A DNA stretch of 64,000 nt from Massilia timonae CCUG 45783 (GCF_000315425.1 NZ_JH992926.1:501024-565023); one strand, 5' to 3'. Counted from the stretch's first letter, positions 39,926 through 48,086 are shown. The notes: generated by a model not told the origin, from the sequence alone. A program made the numbers and translations.

Positions 39926-40348
39926 TCAGGCGCCCGAATCGCCGGCCTCGTCGAAGCGCTCGACCTCGACCCGTTCCGCCTTGAGCGAAACGGTATCAAG
40001 GTGACGCTCCTCGTGCCGGACCCGGGTGATGTGCAGTTCTTCCTTGATGCGGACCTTGCGCTCCACCACCAGCACTTCTTCGAGCACGGGAATGACCAGG
40101 GTGTCGCCTTCGTGGCGGTGACCGGGCGCCTCGTCGGCGCCGACGATGCGATCCACCGGGACATGTTCGACGCGCAGCTCCTCGCGCAGCAGGCGTTCGT
40201 CGATGGCGACGGGATGTTCGGTGACGGTCTTGTGGATGCGTACGCCGCGGCCGGTGTCGACCATGCGGGTGCCGACCGCGAGCTGCTCCTCGACGACAGG
40301 AATGCGCACTGGCTCCTGTTCGCTCGGCTCGATAGGCGTGCTGGACAT
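39926..40348 (-). CDS. DUF2382-domain protein, 140 aa
   Basis: The protein starts at ATG 40348 behind AGGAGCGGAG (MSSTPIEPSEQEPVRIPVVEEQL). It consists almost entirely of a duplicated DUF2382 pattern: IPVVEEQLAVGTRMVDTGRGVRIHK and later IPVLEEVLVVERKVRIKEEL. It is very rich in alternating charged and Val residues, consistent with beta-strands, and has no signal peptide. It is the first gene of a pair with the longer DUF2382 protein. An in-frame extension to 40417 exists but lacks family features. Confidence 0.78.
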   Translation of the reverse strand: MSSTPIEPSEQEPVRIPVVEEQLAVGTRMVDTGRGVRIHKTVTEHPVAIDERLLREELRVEHVPVDRIVGADEAPGHRHEGDTLVIPVLEEVLVVERKVRIKEELHITRVRHEERHLDTVSLKAERVEVERFDEAGDSGA

Positions 40349-40450
40349 GCTCCGCTCCTGGACAAGGCTGCGAGAAGAACGATCCAGCCTACGCCAATCC
40401 ACGAACGGCATGCGCACCGTTGGCGTTCACGTTGGCGTTCAATTACCCGC

Positions 40451-41701
40451 TCAGGCGCCGGCGCGCTCCAGCCAGGCCAGCGCATCGCGCCCTGCGGCGC
40501 GGCCGCTGGCGAAGCAGGCGGTGAGCAGATAACCGCCGGTCGGCGCCTCCCAGTCGACCATCTCGCCCGCCACGAAAGTGCCCGGCAGCGCGGCCAGCAT
40601 TGCGGTGTCATCCGCCAGCGCATCGAAGCGCACGCCGCCCGCGCTGCTGATCGCCTCGTCGATCGGGCGCGCGCGCAGCAGCTTGACCGGCAGGCGCTTG
40701 ATGCCGGCGGCCAGGCGAACGGGGTCGGCGTATTCTTCGCGCGACAGGCATTCGTGCAGCAGCCCGGCCTTGACGCCCTTGATGCCGAGCCGGCTTTGCA
40801 GGTGGCTGGACATCGAGCGCGACCCGCGCGGGCGCGTCACTTCGTCGAACACGCGCCCGGCATCGTGGTCGGGCGCCAGGTCGAGCCAGAGGGTGGCGCC
40901 GCCAATACGCGCGATCTGGTCGCGCAGCGGCGCCGACAGCGCGTACACCAGGCTGCCCTCGACGCCGCCCCCGGTGATGACGAACTGGCCCTTGCGCCAG
41001 GCGATGGCGCCATCCTGGTCATCGCAACCGGCGGCCACCGTAAGCAGCGGCGCGCCGGCGTAGCGGCTGCTGAAATGCTCGCTCCAGCCGACATCGAAAC
41101 CGCAGTTGGCGGGCGCCAGCGGGGACAGCGCGACCCCGCGCTCGGCCAGCAGCGGCTGCCAGGCGCCGTCCGAGCCGAGCCGCGCCCAGCTGGCGCCGCC
41201 CAGCGCCAGGATCGTGGCCTCGGCCTCGACCAGCAACTCCCCTTCCGGCATGGCAAGGCGCAGCCGGCCATCCTGCCAGCCCAGCCAGCGGTGGCGCATG
41301 TGAAAGCGCACGCCGGACTCGCGCAGGCGGTGCAGCCAGGCGCGCAGCAGCGGCGCCGCCTTCATCTCGCGCGGGAAGACCCGGCCCGAGGTGCCGACGA
41401 AGGTCTCGATGCCGAGCTCGTGGATCCAGGCGCGCACCGCACCGGCGTCGAATCCTTCCAGCCAGCGCGCCACCTCGTCCTGGCGCGCGCCATAGCGCCG
41501 CACGAAATCGGGATAGGGTTCGGAATGCGTGATATTCATGCCGCCCTTCCCCGCCAGCAGGAACTTGCGGCCCACGCTGGCCATCGCATCGTAGACGTCG
41601 ACCTGCGCGCCGCCTTGCGCCAGCACCTCGGCCGCCATCAGCCCGGCGGGGCCGCCGCCGATCACGGCGACACGCTTGGAGGAAAGGGAAGACTGGGTCA
41701 T
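40451..41701 (-). CDS. YhiN/HI0933-type flavoprotein (NAD(P)/FAD-dependent oxidoreductase)
   Basis: This 416-residue protein has an N-terminal FAD Rossmann motif GGGPAG (15-20) and the family block GRKFLLAGKGGMNITHSEP. Further blocks are GTSGRVFPREMKA, ILALGGASWARLGSDG and a C-terminal GEMVDWEAPTGGYLLTACFASGR. It belongs to the TIGR03862-like branch of HI0933 proteins, whose physiological substrate is not known. I chose ATG 41701; the frame is open to 41848, but that part overlaps the promoter of the divergent operon and does not resemble the family. Confidence 0.88.
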   Translation of the reverse strand: MTQSSLSSKRVAVIGGGPAGLMAAEVLAQGGAQVDVYDAMASVGRKFLLAGKGGMNITHSEPYPDFVRRYGARQDEVARWLEGFDAGAVRAWIHELGIETFVGTSGRVFPREMKAAPLLRAWLHRLRESGVRFHMRHRWLGWQDGRLRLAMPEGELLVEAEATILALGGASWARLGSDGAWQPLLAERGVALSPLAPANCGFDVGWSEHFSSRYAGAPLLTVAAGCDDQDGAIAWRKGQFVITGGGVEGSLVYALSAPLRDQIARIGGATLWLDLAPDHDAGRVFDEVTRPRGSRSMSSHLQSRLGIKGVKAGLLHECLSREEYADPVRLAAGIKRLPVKLLRARPIDEAISSAGGVRFDALADDTAMLAALPGTFVAGEMVDWEAPTGGYLLTACFASGRAAGRDALAWLERAGA

Positions 41702-41776
41702 GACGGTGCGGGGGACGGAAAAGATGGACCCGCATTGTAGTCGAGTTCGGGCAGCCAAAGACGATGTAAAGGTTGC

Positions 41777-41805
41777 TTGACATAGCGTCCCGGCAAGCCT
41801 ACGAT
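41777..41805 (+). promoter_or_regulatory. Promoter of the membrane protein-XRE-hydrolase operon
   Basis: A perfect -35 TTGACA (41777-41782) and -10 TACGAT (41800-41805) are separated by exactly 17 bp. The expected start near 41812 leaves a leader of about 27 nt before ATG 41839. Confidence 0.6.
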
Positions 41806-41821
41806 GTAAAGTATCCTTTAC
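41806..41821. promoter_or_regulatory. Palindromic operator GTAAAG-TATC-CTTTAC
   Basis: This is a perfect 6-4-6 inverted repeat sitting on the predicted transcription start, directly after the -10 box. An 11-bp direct repeat, ACGATGTAAAG, carries another half-site at 41761-41771, just upstream of the -35, and recurs at 41801-41811. The likely ligand is the small XRE regulator encoded by the second gene of the operon, which would make this an autoregulatory site. Confidence 0.6.
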
Positions 41822-41838
41822 TACTCGAGGGCGAGACG

Positions 41839-42237
41839 ATGACAGCAAACACGCATGAACGACGGGTCGGCAAGGCTTATCTGAGGGAGCTGGGCATCTC
41901 CTTCGCGGTGTATGTGATCCTGCTGGTGGCGTCGATCCTCTACGGCCGGCCGATGGCAGAAGGCGTGCCGCGCACCGTGGTCCTGCTGTCGCCGATGCTG
42001 GGATTCTGTCTGATGCTGTGGGCCATCGCGCGCCACCTGGACCGGGTCGACGAATACCTGCGCCGCTACCTGCTCGAATCGTTCGCGCTGGCCGCCGCGC
42101 TCACCGCCGGGCTCACCTTCAGCTATGGCTTCCTCGAGACCGCCGGCTATCCGCGCCTGTCGATGTTCGCGGTCTGGGTGGTGTTGTGCGCGGCCACCGT
42201 CCTGGTCTGCACGGTGCGGGCGCTGCGCCGGCGATGA
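41839..42237 (+). CDS. Four-helix inner-membrane protein, 132 aa
   Basis: The start at ATG 41839 follows GAGGGCGAG. The protein has four predicted membrane helices: ISFAVYVILLVASILYG, VVLLSPMLGFCLMLWAIA, a third around FALAAALTAGLTFSYGF, and LSMFAVWVVLCAATVLVCTV. A charged HLDRVDEYLRR segment joins helices two and three. Membrane proteins of this size next to a 60-70 residue XRE regulator are a common pairing, but I know of no demonstrated function. Its TGA overlaps the next gene's ATG (ATGA). Confidence 0.8.
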   Translation: MTANTHERRVGKAYLRELGISFAVYVILLVASILYGRPMAEGVPRTVVLLSPMLGFCLMLWAIARHLDRVDEYLRRYLLESFALAAALTAGLTFSYGFLETAGYPRLSMFAVWVVLCAATVLVCTVRALRRR

Positions 42238-42437
42238 AGAACCGCATTCGCGCGCTGCGCGCCGAACACGGCTGGAGCCAGGCCGACCTGGCCGAACGCC
42301 TCGACGTCTCGCGCCAGAGCATCAACGCGATCGAGACCGGGCGCTACGACCCCAGCCTGCCGCTCGCCTTCGCCATATCACGGTTGTTCGGCCTGCCGGT
42401 CGAAGCCATCTTTTCACCCGATCAGGAGACCGCATGA
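42234..42437 (+). CDS. Small XRE/Cro-type HTH transcriptional regulator, 67 aa
   Basis: The protein is nearly only a helix-turn-helix: MKNRIRALRAEHGWSQADLA, then DVSRQSINAIETGRYDPSLPLA and LFGLPVEAIFSPD. This is the YozG/DUF-type minimal Cro family. Both ends overlap neighbours by ATGA (42234-42237 and 42434-42437), so translation of all three genes is coupled. It is the obvious candidate to bind the GTAAAG palindrome at the operon promoter. Confidence 0.88.
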   Translation: MKNRIRALRAEHGWSQADLAERLDVSRQSINAIETGRYDPSLPLAFAISRLFGLPVEAIFSPDQETA

Positions 42438-43399
42438 AGAAAGCTTCCCTGTTGTTCGCACTCGCCGCACTGGCTGCCAGCGCCGCTTCCATCGCCCAGG
42501 CCCAGGCGCAGGCCGCGCCTCCAGCGGCGCCAATCGTCAACCGTTTCGCCGCCACCATCGAACCGGCCGAGCGCTTCGAATCCGGCGGCCTGCTGGTCGA
42601 GCGCCACGGCAGCCGCGGCCGGCCGGTGATCCTGGTCCCCGGCCTGGCCAGCGGTCCCTGGGTATGGCAGGAGACGATCCGCCAGTTCAAGGACGAGTTC
42701 ACCCTGTACGTGGTCACCCTGCCCGGCTTCGATGGCCGCCCGGCGCCGGGCGCAACGTCCGACTGGGCGCCGTTCGAAGGCGCGCGCGCCGCCCTGCGCG
42801 GCCTGATCGCCGAGCGCAAGCTGGACAAGCCGGTCATCGTCGGCCACAGCCTGGGCGGCACGCTGGCCTATGCCGTGGCGCAGGACCTCGGCAACGGCAT
42901 CGGCGGCGTGGTGGCGCTGGACGGCCTGCCGGTCTTCCCCGGCACCGAGAACATGCCGCCGCAGCAGCGCCCGCAGGCCGCGATCAACGTGCGCAACCGC
43001 ATGGCGGCCAGCCGGCCGGATGCCTACGCCGCCGAGCAGCGCCAGTACATGCGCGGCCAGGGCGTGCTCGACATCGGCAAGGCCGACGACATCACGCCGC
43101 TGCTGCTGCGCAGCGACCGCGAGGCGGTCGGCGCCTACGTGGCCGACCTGCTGGCGCTCGACCTGCGCCCGGGGCTGTCGAAGATCAGCGCCCCGGTGCT
43201 GGTCGTGGCGCCGTTTTACCAGTACGATGCGGCTCAGGATGCGCTGACGGTGACCGACAAGGTCGAGCATTACCGGATGCTGGTCGAAGGGATTCCCTCG
43301 GTCGAGGTGGTCCCGATCGCGCCGTCGCGCCACTTCCTGATGATCGACCAGCCGCTGGCGCTGGCCGGCATCCTGCGCCGTTATCTCGACCGCCGTTGA
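42434..43399 (+). CDS. Exported alpha/beta hydrolase
   Basis: This is a 321-residue protein with a signal peptide (MKKASLLFALAALAASAASIA...AQA). The alpha/beta-hydrolase fold shows an oxyanion region VILVPGLASGPWVW and the nucleophile elbow GHSLGG with Ser139. A late His is in APSRHFLMID, near residue 300. The acid residue is not assigned with certainty. The substrate is unknown; the family includes esterases, lipases and acyltransferases. Its coupling to a small membrane protein and an XRE regulator is unusual. In-frame upstream sequence to 42125 is a shadow of the preceding genes. Confidence 0.88.
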   Translation: MKKASLLFALAALAASAASIAQAQAQAAPPAAPIVNRFAATIEPAERFESGGLLVERHGSRGRPVILVPGLASGPWVWQETIRQFKDEFTLYVVTLPGFDGRPAPGATSDWAPFEGARAALRGLIAERKLDKPVIVGHSLGGTLAYAVAQDLGNGIGGVVALDGLPVFPGTENMPPQQRPQAAINVRNRMAASRPDAYAAEQRQYMRGQGVLDIGKADDITPLLLRSDREAVGAYVADLLALDLRPGLSKISAPVLVVAPFYQYDAAQDALTVTDKVEHYRMLVEGIPSVEVVPIAPSRHFLMIDQPLALAGILRRYLDRR

Positions 43400-43412
43400 A
43401 AGGAGTCATTCC

Positions 43413-43631
43413 ATGCGTCCTGGGTCACAGTCATACCTCCACTGGATCGGCCAATACCTGCTGGCCGCCGGCACCATGTTCCTGCTGCTGTGCGCAATCG
43501 ACCTGATGCGCGGCGACAGCCTGGCCCACACCTGGGGCCCGACCCTGCTGTGGTCGCTGGCCGCGGCCGCCATCTTCGTCGCCGCGCGCTGGCGCTCGGC
43601 CAGCCAGGCCATTACCGACAAGGCCCGCTGA
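43413..43631 (+). CDS. Small two-helix membrane protein, 72 aa
   Basis: ATG 43413 follows AAGGAGT at a good distance. The protein has two hydrophobic helices (about YLLAAGTMFLLLCAIDLM and LLWSLAAAAIFVAARW) and short polar ends. It lies 13 bp after the hydrolase and closes the four-gene operon. Nothing resembling a toxin or known small membrane family is recognised. The stretch 43632-43861 downstream contains only the promoter signals of the next gene. Confidence 0.7.
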   Translation: MRPGSQSYLHWIGQYLLAAGTMFLLLCAIDLMRGDSLAHTWGPTLLWSLAAAAIFVAARWRSASQAITDKAR

Positions 43632-43734
43632 CGCGGCTATTCTCCAGGATGGATCAAGGCCGGTTCCACCAGCGTGCGCGATACTGCCGCGTTGGCGCCG
43701 GTCTACGTTAACCGCATGCCTTTGTCATAGCTGC

Positions 43735-43772
43735 AATATTCCGCTTGACATGCGGTGTGGCAGGAATATTCT
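43735..43772 (+). promoter_or_regulatory. Promoter and flanking inverted repeat of the TRAP SBP gene
   Basis: TTGACA (43745-43750) and TATTCT (43767-43772) are 16 bp apart. A perfect 8-bp inverted repeat, AATATTCC (43735-43742) and GGAATATT (43763-43770), brackets the -35 box and overlaps the -10. This is an arrangement suited to a repressor. The SBP start codon lies about 90 bp downstream. Confidence 0.45.
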
Positions 43773-43861
43773 TGTACACGCCAGCGTGAACGATGGCGCC
43801 CGCTCGACGAGGTCAGCCACGATTCGCCCGGCAGTCCGTTAAAACATCTTGGAGGATGTAT

Positions 43862-44902
43862 ATGTCGGTAATCAACCGGTCGTTTACGACCCGCAGGGCA
43901 ATGCTGGGCGCGATCGCGACCAGTCCCCTATGGATGCAGTCCGCCTGGGCCCAGGCCAGCAATCTCAGGATCTCGCACCAGTTCCCCGGCGGCAGCATCG
44001 CCCAGGGCGATTTTCGCGACCGCCTGTGCCGCATGTTCGCGGCCGAGGTCGAGAAGCGCACGCGCGGCAGCCTGAAGTTCTCGATCCACCCGGGGTCGAG
44101 CCTGATGCAGCCGAACGCCCAGTTCGGCGCGCTGCGCAGCGGTTCGCTCGACATGGCCCTGGTGCCGCTGTCGTATGCGGGCAGCGAAGCGCCGGAAGCG
44201 AATATCGGGCTGATGCCGGCGCTGGTCACGTCCTACGATCAGGGCTATGGCTGGAAGAACGCCCCGGTCGGGCGCGAGCTGGCGCGCATCCTCGGCGAAC
44301 AGGGCCTGGTGATCGTCAGCTGGATCTGGCAAGCCGGCGGGGTCGCCTCGCGCGGCGCTCCGATCCTCAACCCCGGGGACGTGCGCGGCCTGAAGGTGCG
44401 TGGCGGCTCGCGCGAGATGGACATGCTGCTGCAGGACGCCGGCGCGACCGTCGTCAGCCTGCCGTCCAACGAGATCCACGCCGCCATGCGCAGCGGCGCA
44501 CTGGATGCGGCCCTGACCTCGTCGACGTCCCTCATTTCCTTCCGCCTGCAAGAGACGGCCCGCTCGCTGACCACGGCGCGCGGCGGCTCGTACTGGTTCA
44601 TGTTCGAGCCGCTCCTGATGTCGCGCACCGTGTTCGAGCGCTTGCCCAAGCCGCAGCAGGAAGCCATCCTCAAGGTCGGCGCCGACCTGGAGCAATTCGC
44701 GATGAAGATGGCGCGCGTCGACGATGCCGAGGTAGTGTCGGTCTACCGCGGCGCCGGCGCGCGCGTGGTCGACCTCACTCCGGAAGCCCTGCGCGGCTGG
44801 CAGGCGGTGGCGCGCAATACGGCGTGGAAGGATTTCGCGGCGCGTAACAGCAATTGCGCGAAATTGATGGCGTTGGCGGAGCAGTCGATCGCGGCCTTGT
44901 GA
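43862..44902 (+). CDS. TRAP transporter substrate-binding protein, DctP family
   Basis: This is a 346-residue exported solute receptor. The N-terminus has a twin-arginine-like signal (TTRRAMLGAIATS, Arg11-Arg12, ending AWAQA). The mature protein shows the DctP pattern: GSLKFSIHPGSSL, SLDMALVPLSYAG, the conserved Arg region GLKVRGGSREMDMLL, and a final VVDLTPEALRGW. Start at ATG 43862 follows GGAGG; an upstream ATG at 43856 abuts that site and is unlikely. No DctQ or DctM membrane subunit is nearby, so this receptor is an orphan. The ligand is unknown. Confidence 0.87.
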   Translation: MSVINRSFTTRRAMLGAIATSPLWMQSAWAQASNLRISHQFPGGSIAQGDFRDRLCRMFAAEVEKRTRGSLKFSIHPGSSLMQPNAQFGALRSGSLDMALVPLSYAGSEAPEANIGLMPALVTSYDQGYGWKNAPVGRELARILGEQGLVIVSWIWQAGGVASRGAPILNPGDVRGLKVRGGSREMDMLLQDAGATVVSLPSNEIHAAMRSGALDAALTSSTSLISFRLQETARSLTTARGGSYWFMFEPLLMSRTVFERLPKPQQEAILKVGADLEQFAMKMARVDDAEVVSVYRGAGARVVDLTPEALRGWQAVARNTAWKDFAARNSNCAKLMALAEQSIAAL

Positions 44903-44909
44903 TGGAACA

Positions 44910-44928
44910 GCCGGCCGCGGCGGCCGGC
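44910..44928. repeat. GC-rich stem-loop between convergent genes
   Basis: GCCGGCCG (44910-44917) pairs with CGGCCGGC (44921-44928). It lies in the 31-bp gap between the TRAP SBP stop and the moaD stop. There is no T tract; it may act as a two-way transcription block or only reflect GC-rich sequence. Confidence 0.4.
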
Positions 44929-44933
44929 CGCTG

Positions 44934-45191
44934 TCAACCGCCGGTCACCGGCGGGAAGAATGCCACTTCGGCGCCTTCGCCGATTGGCGTATCGGCGCCG
45001 CACATGACCTGGTTGCACGCCATGCGCACCGCACGTTCCGGCGCCAGGGCCTCGGCCCACACGCCGCCGCGTGCGCGCAGCAGTTCGCGCACGCCGCCCA
45101 CCGTCGCGACATCCGGCGGCAGGTCCAGTTGCTCCTGCGCGGCGCCCACGGCTTCGCGCAGCGCGGCGAAGTATTTCAAACTGATCTTCAT
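44934..45191 (-). CDS. moaD: Molybdopterin synthase sulfur-carrier subunit MoaD
   Basis: MoaD is a ubiquitin-like carrier whose C-terminal Gly-Gly is thiocarboxylated to deliver sulfur in molybdopterin synthesis. The 85-residue protein starts MKISLKYFAALREAVG and ends VAFFPPVTGG, with the required GG. An AGGAAAG ribosome site precedes the ATG. It follows moeA by 7 bp on the same strand. The partner moaE is outside the window, presumably just beyond or elsewhere. Confidence 0.93.
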   Translation of the reverse strand: MKISLKYFAALREAVGAAQEQLDLPPDVATVGGVRELLRARGGVWAEALAPERAVRMACNQVMCGADTPIGEGAEVAFFPPVTGG

Positions 45192-45198
45192 GTCTTTC

Positions 45199-46458
45199 CT
45201 AATACTGTAATTCGGCGAACGGAATGAAGCGCACCAGGTCGCCCGCGGCGATGCGGTTGCCCGCCGGGTTGTCGACCAGGCCGTCGCCCCACACCGTCGA
45301 GGTGAGCACGCCCGAACTCTGGTTCGGGAACAGGTCCAGTCCCCCGGCCGCGTTCAGGCGCGCGCGCAGGAATTCGTTGCGGCGGTCGCCCTTGGGCAGG
45401 TCGAAGTCGGCGCGCACCGTATATCCCTTTGGCTCGACCTGGCCCGTCACGCCCTGCAGGCGCAGCAGGAAAGGCCGCACGAACAGCAGGAAGGTGACGA
45501 AGCTCGACACCGGATTGCCGGGCAGGCCCAAAAAGAACGCGGAGCCACCGTCGTCGCCATTACTGCGGCGCACCTCGCCGAACGCCAATGGTTTACCCGG
45601 CTTGACCGCGATCTGCCACATCGACAGGCGTCCTTCCGCTTCCACGGCAGGCTTGATGTGGTCTTCCTCGCCGACCGAGACGCCGCCCGAGGTGATGATC
45701 AGGTCGTTCTCGCGCGCCGCCTCGCGCAAGGTGGCGCGGGTCGCCTCCAGCGAATCGGGGACGATGCCGAAGTCGCTGATCTCGCAGCCGAAGTTCTCCA
45801 GCAGCCCGCGAAGCGTAAAACGGTTCGAGTTGTAGATGGCGCCCGGTTTCAATCCCTCGGGCGGCACGTCGCCCGGCATGGTCAGCTCGTCGCCGGTGAA
45901 GAACACCGCCACGCGCAGGCGCCGCCGCACCGGCAGGCTGGCCAGGCCGCTTGACGCCGCCAGCCCCAGTTCCTGGCTGCGCAGGCGGCTGCCGGCCGGC
46001 AGGATCACGGCGCCGGCGCTGATGTCCTCGCCCTTGCGGCGGATCCACTCGCCGGCGCGCGGCGCGTGGTGAATGGTGACGCTGTCGCCGACCGCCTCGG
46101 CCTGCTCCTGCATCACGACCGCATCGGCGCCCGGCGGGATCAGGGCGCCGGTGAAGATGCGCGCCGCGGTGCCGGGCTCCAGTTCATGGCCGACGCTGCC
46201 GGCCGGGATGCGCTGGCTGACCTTGAGGGTGGCGCTGCCGCCCGCGCAATCCGCCGCGCGCACGGCATAACCGTCCATCTGCGTATTGTCGGCCGACGGC
46301 ACGTCGATCGTCGCCAGCTGGTCCGCGGCCAGCACGCGGCCGTTGGCCTCGAGGGTCGGGATCGTTTCCACCTGCTCGACGGGCCGCGCGGCTTCCAGCA
46401 GGAAGTCGAGCGCTTCGCGCACCGACAGCATGGGGGCTTTCTGTACCGGTGCGTTCAT
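45199..46458 (-). CDS. moeA: Molybdopterin molybdenumtransferase MoeA
   Basis: MoeA inserts molybdate into adenylylated molybdopterin. The 419-residue protein shows the family blocks VPSADNTQMDGYAVRA, IFTGALIPPGADAVVMQEQ, the MoCF-like domain with TSGGVSVGEEDHIKPA, and GLPGNPVSSFVTFLLFVRPFL. The ATG at 46458 shares one base with the thrC stop (TGATG), so the gene is coupled to thrC. A GTG one codon earlier is an alternative. The order thrC-moeA-moaD is seen in other Burkholderiales as I recall. Confidence 0.94.
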   Translation of the reverse strand: MNAPVQKAPMLSVREALDFLLEAARPVEQVETIPTLEANGRVLAADQLATIDVPSADNTQMDGYAVRAADCAGGSATLKVSQRIPAGSVGHELEPGTAARIFTGALIPPGADAVVMQEQAEAVGDSVTIHHAPRAGEWIRRKGEDISAGAVILPAGSRLRSQELGLAASSGLASLPVRRRLRVAVFFTGDELTMPGDVPPEGLKPGAIYNSNRFTLRGLLENFGCEISDFGIVPDSLEATRATLREAARENDLIITSGGVSVGEEDHIKPAVEAEGRLSMWQIAVKPGKPLAFGEVRRSNGDDGGSAFFLGLPGNPVSSFVTFLLFVRPFLLRLQGVTGQVEPKGYTVRADFDLPKGDRRNEFLRARLNAAGGLDLFPNQSSGVLTSTVWGDGLVDNPAGNRIAAGDLVRFIPFAELQY

Positions 46459-47933
46459 CACAGGCCCGTGTGCTCAGCGATGTAGGCCTTCATGCGGCCG
46501 ACGTCGGCCGGCATGACCACGAAACGCTGCGGCAGCGACTCGATGTTCTCGAAGCCGGCGGGACGCTCGGCGTCCTGGCCCAGCGCTTCGAGGATGGTTT
46601 CGTTGAACTTGGCCGCCAGCGCGGTCTCGAGCACGATCATCGGCACGCCCGGCTGCAGGTGTTCGCGCGCGACCTTGATGCCGTCGGCGGTATGGGTGTC
46701 GATCGTGATGCCGTAGTCGTCGGCGACGTCGCGGATCGTGGCCAGGCGATCAAGATGGGTCGAGCGGCCCGACAGGAAGCCGAACTTCGCCACATCCTTG
46801 AATTCGTCGCCATCGCTGCCCGGCGCGCCGGACAGGTCGAAGCCGCCATGGGTGTCGACCTTGCGGAACAGCGCATGCGTGCGCTCGGCGTCGCGGCCCA
46901 CCAGTTCATACACGAAGCGCTCGAAGTTCGATGCCTTGGAGATGTCCATCGACGGGCTGCTGGTGTGGAAGGTCTCGGCAGGTTTACGCACGCGGTAAAC
47001 GCCGGTGCGGAAGAATTCGTCCAGCACGTCGTTCTCGTTGGTGGCGGCCACCAGCTTGTCGATCGGCAGGCCCATCATGCGGGCGATGTGGCCGGCGCAG
47101 ATATTGCCGAAGTTCCCCGACGGGACGGTGAACGACACTTTCTGGGAGTTAGCGGTGGTGGCCGCCAGGTAGCCGCGGAAGTAGTACACGACCTGGGCCA
47201 CGACACGCGCCCAGTTGATCGAATTGACGGTGCCGATCTTCTGGCGCGCCTTGAATTCGAGGTCGTTCGAGACCGCCTTGACCAGGTCCTGGCAATCGTC
47301 GAACACGCCTTCCACCGCGATATTGAAGATGTTCGGGTCCTGCAGGCTGAACATCTGGGCGGTCTGGAAGGCGCTCATCTTCTTGTGCGGCGACAGCATG
47401 AACACGCGCACGCCGCGCTTGCCGCGCATCGCGTACTCGGCGGCGCTGCCGGTGTCGCCCGAGGTGGCGCCGAAGATGTTCAATTCATCGTCGTTCCTGG
47501 CCAGCGCGTACTCGAACAGATTGCCCAGCAACTGCATCGCCATGTCCTTGAAGGCCAGGGTCGGGCCGTTCGACAGCGCCTGCAGCACCAGCTTGCCCTG
47601 CGCGCCGTCTTCCAGCACGCGCAGCGGGGTGATGTCCGCGCTCGATTCGTCGGCGCGGGCGTTGCGGTAGACCGCCGGCGTGTAGGTGCGCGCGGTCAGC
47701 GCCTTCAGGTCGGCGTCCGGGATGTCGGTGGCAAACTTGCGCAGGATTTCATAGGCCAGTTCGGCGTACGAGAGCTTGCGCCAGGCATCGAGCTCGGCGC
47801 CAGTCACCTGCGGGTATTCGGCCGGCAGGTAGAGGCCGCCGTCCGGGGCCAGACCACCTAACAGGATGTCGGAGAATTGCTGGGGATTGCGTGCTGCGGA
47901 CGCGCTCGTCGCGCGGGTGGACACATAATGCAT
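46458..47933 (-). CDS. thrC: Threonine synthase
   Basis: ThrC converts O-phospho-L-homoserine to threonine with PLP. The 491-residue protein has the N-terminal MHYVSTR block, the PLP lysine in NGPTLAFKDMAMQ, the phosphate-binding FGATSGDTGSAAEYA and the SGNFGNICAG region. The length fits the long bacterial/yeast-type ThrC. It is the first gene of a unit with moeA and moaD. A TATAAT lies 38-43 bp upstream of the ATG. hom is not in the window. Confidence 0.96.
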   Translation of the reverse strand: MHYVSTRATSASAARNPQQFSDILLGGLAPDGGLYLPAEYPQVTGAELDAWRKLSYAELAYEILRKFATDIPDADLKALTARTYTPAVYRNARADESSADITPLRVLEDGAQGKLVLQALSNGPTLAFKDMAMQLLGNLFEYALARNDDELNIFGATSGDTGSAAEYAMRGKRGVRVFMLSPHKKMSAFQTAQMFSLQDPNIFNIAVEGVFDDCQDLVKAVSNDLEFKARQKIGTVNSINWARVVAQVVYYFRGYLAATTANSQKVSFTVPSGNFGNICAGHIARMMGLPIDKLVAATNENDVLDEFFRTGVYRVRKPAETFHTSSPSMDISKASNFERFVYELVGRDAERTHALFRKVDTHGGFDLSGAPGSDGDEFKDVAKFGFLSGRSTHLDRLATIRDVADDYGITIDTHTADGIKVAREHLQPGVPMIVLETALAAKFNETILEALGQDAERPAGFENIESLPQRFVVMPADVGRMKAYIAEHTGL

Positions 47934-47970
47934 ACAGTTTGAAGATCCGGTTGGCTCACATTGAAACTTT

Positions 47971-47976
47971 ATTATA
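47971..47976 (-). promoter_or_regulatory. Candidate -10 box of thrC
   Basis: The minus strand reads a perfect TATAAT, 38 bp upstream of the thrC ATG. The hexamer 17 bp further upstream (CATACA) matches only three of six -35 positions. Confidence 0.4.
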
Positions 47977-48008
47977 GTGGGAGCGGGCGGAAATGTATGC
48001 TGTGCTGC

Positions 48009-48044
48009 AAAAAACGGGGTTGTGGCGCATACGCCACTACCCCG
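48009..48044 (-). terminator. Intrinsic terminator of sdaA
   Basis: On the minus strand a 12-bp stem with one mismatch (48044-48032 with 48027-48015) has a four-base loop and is followed by six T (48014-48009). It lies 43 bp past the sdaA stop and separates that gene from thrC. Confidence 0.8.
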
Positions 48045-48086
48045 CCCCCGCGCAGGCGGGGGGCCAAGTTTGTACGAACGGCCGTA

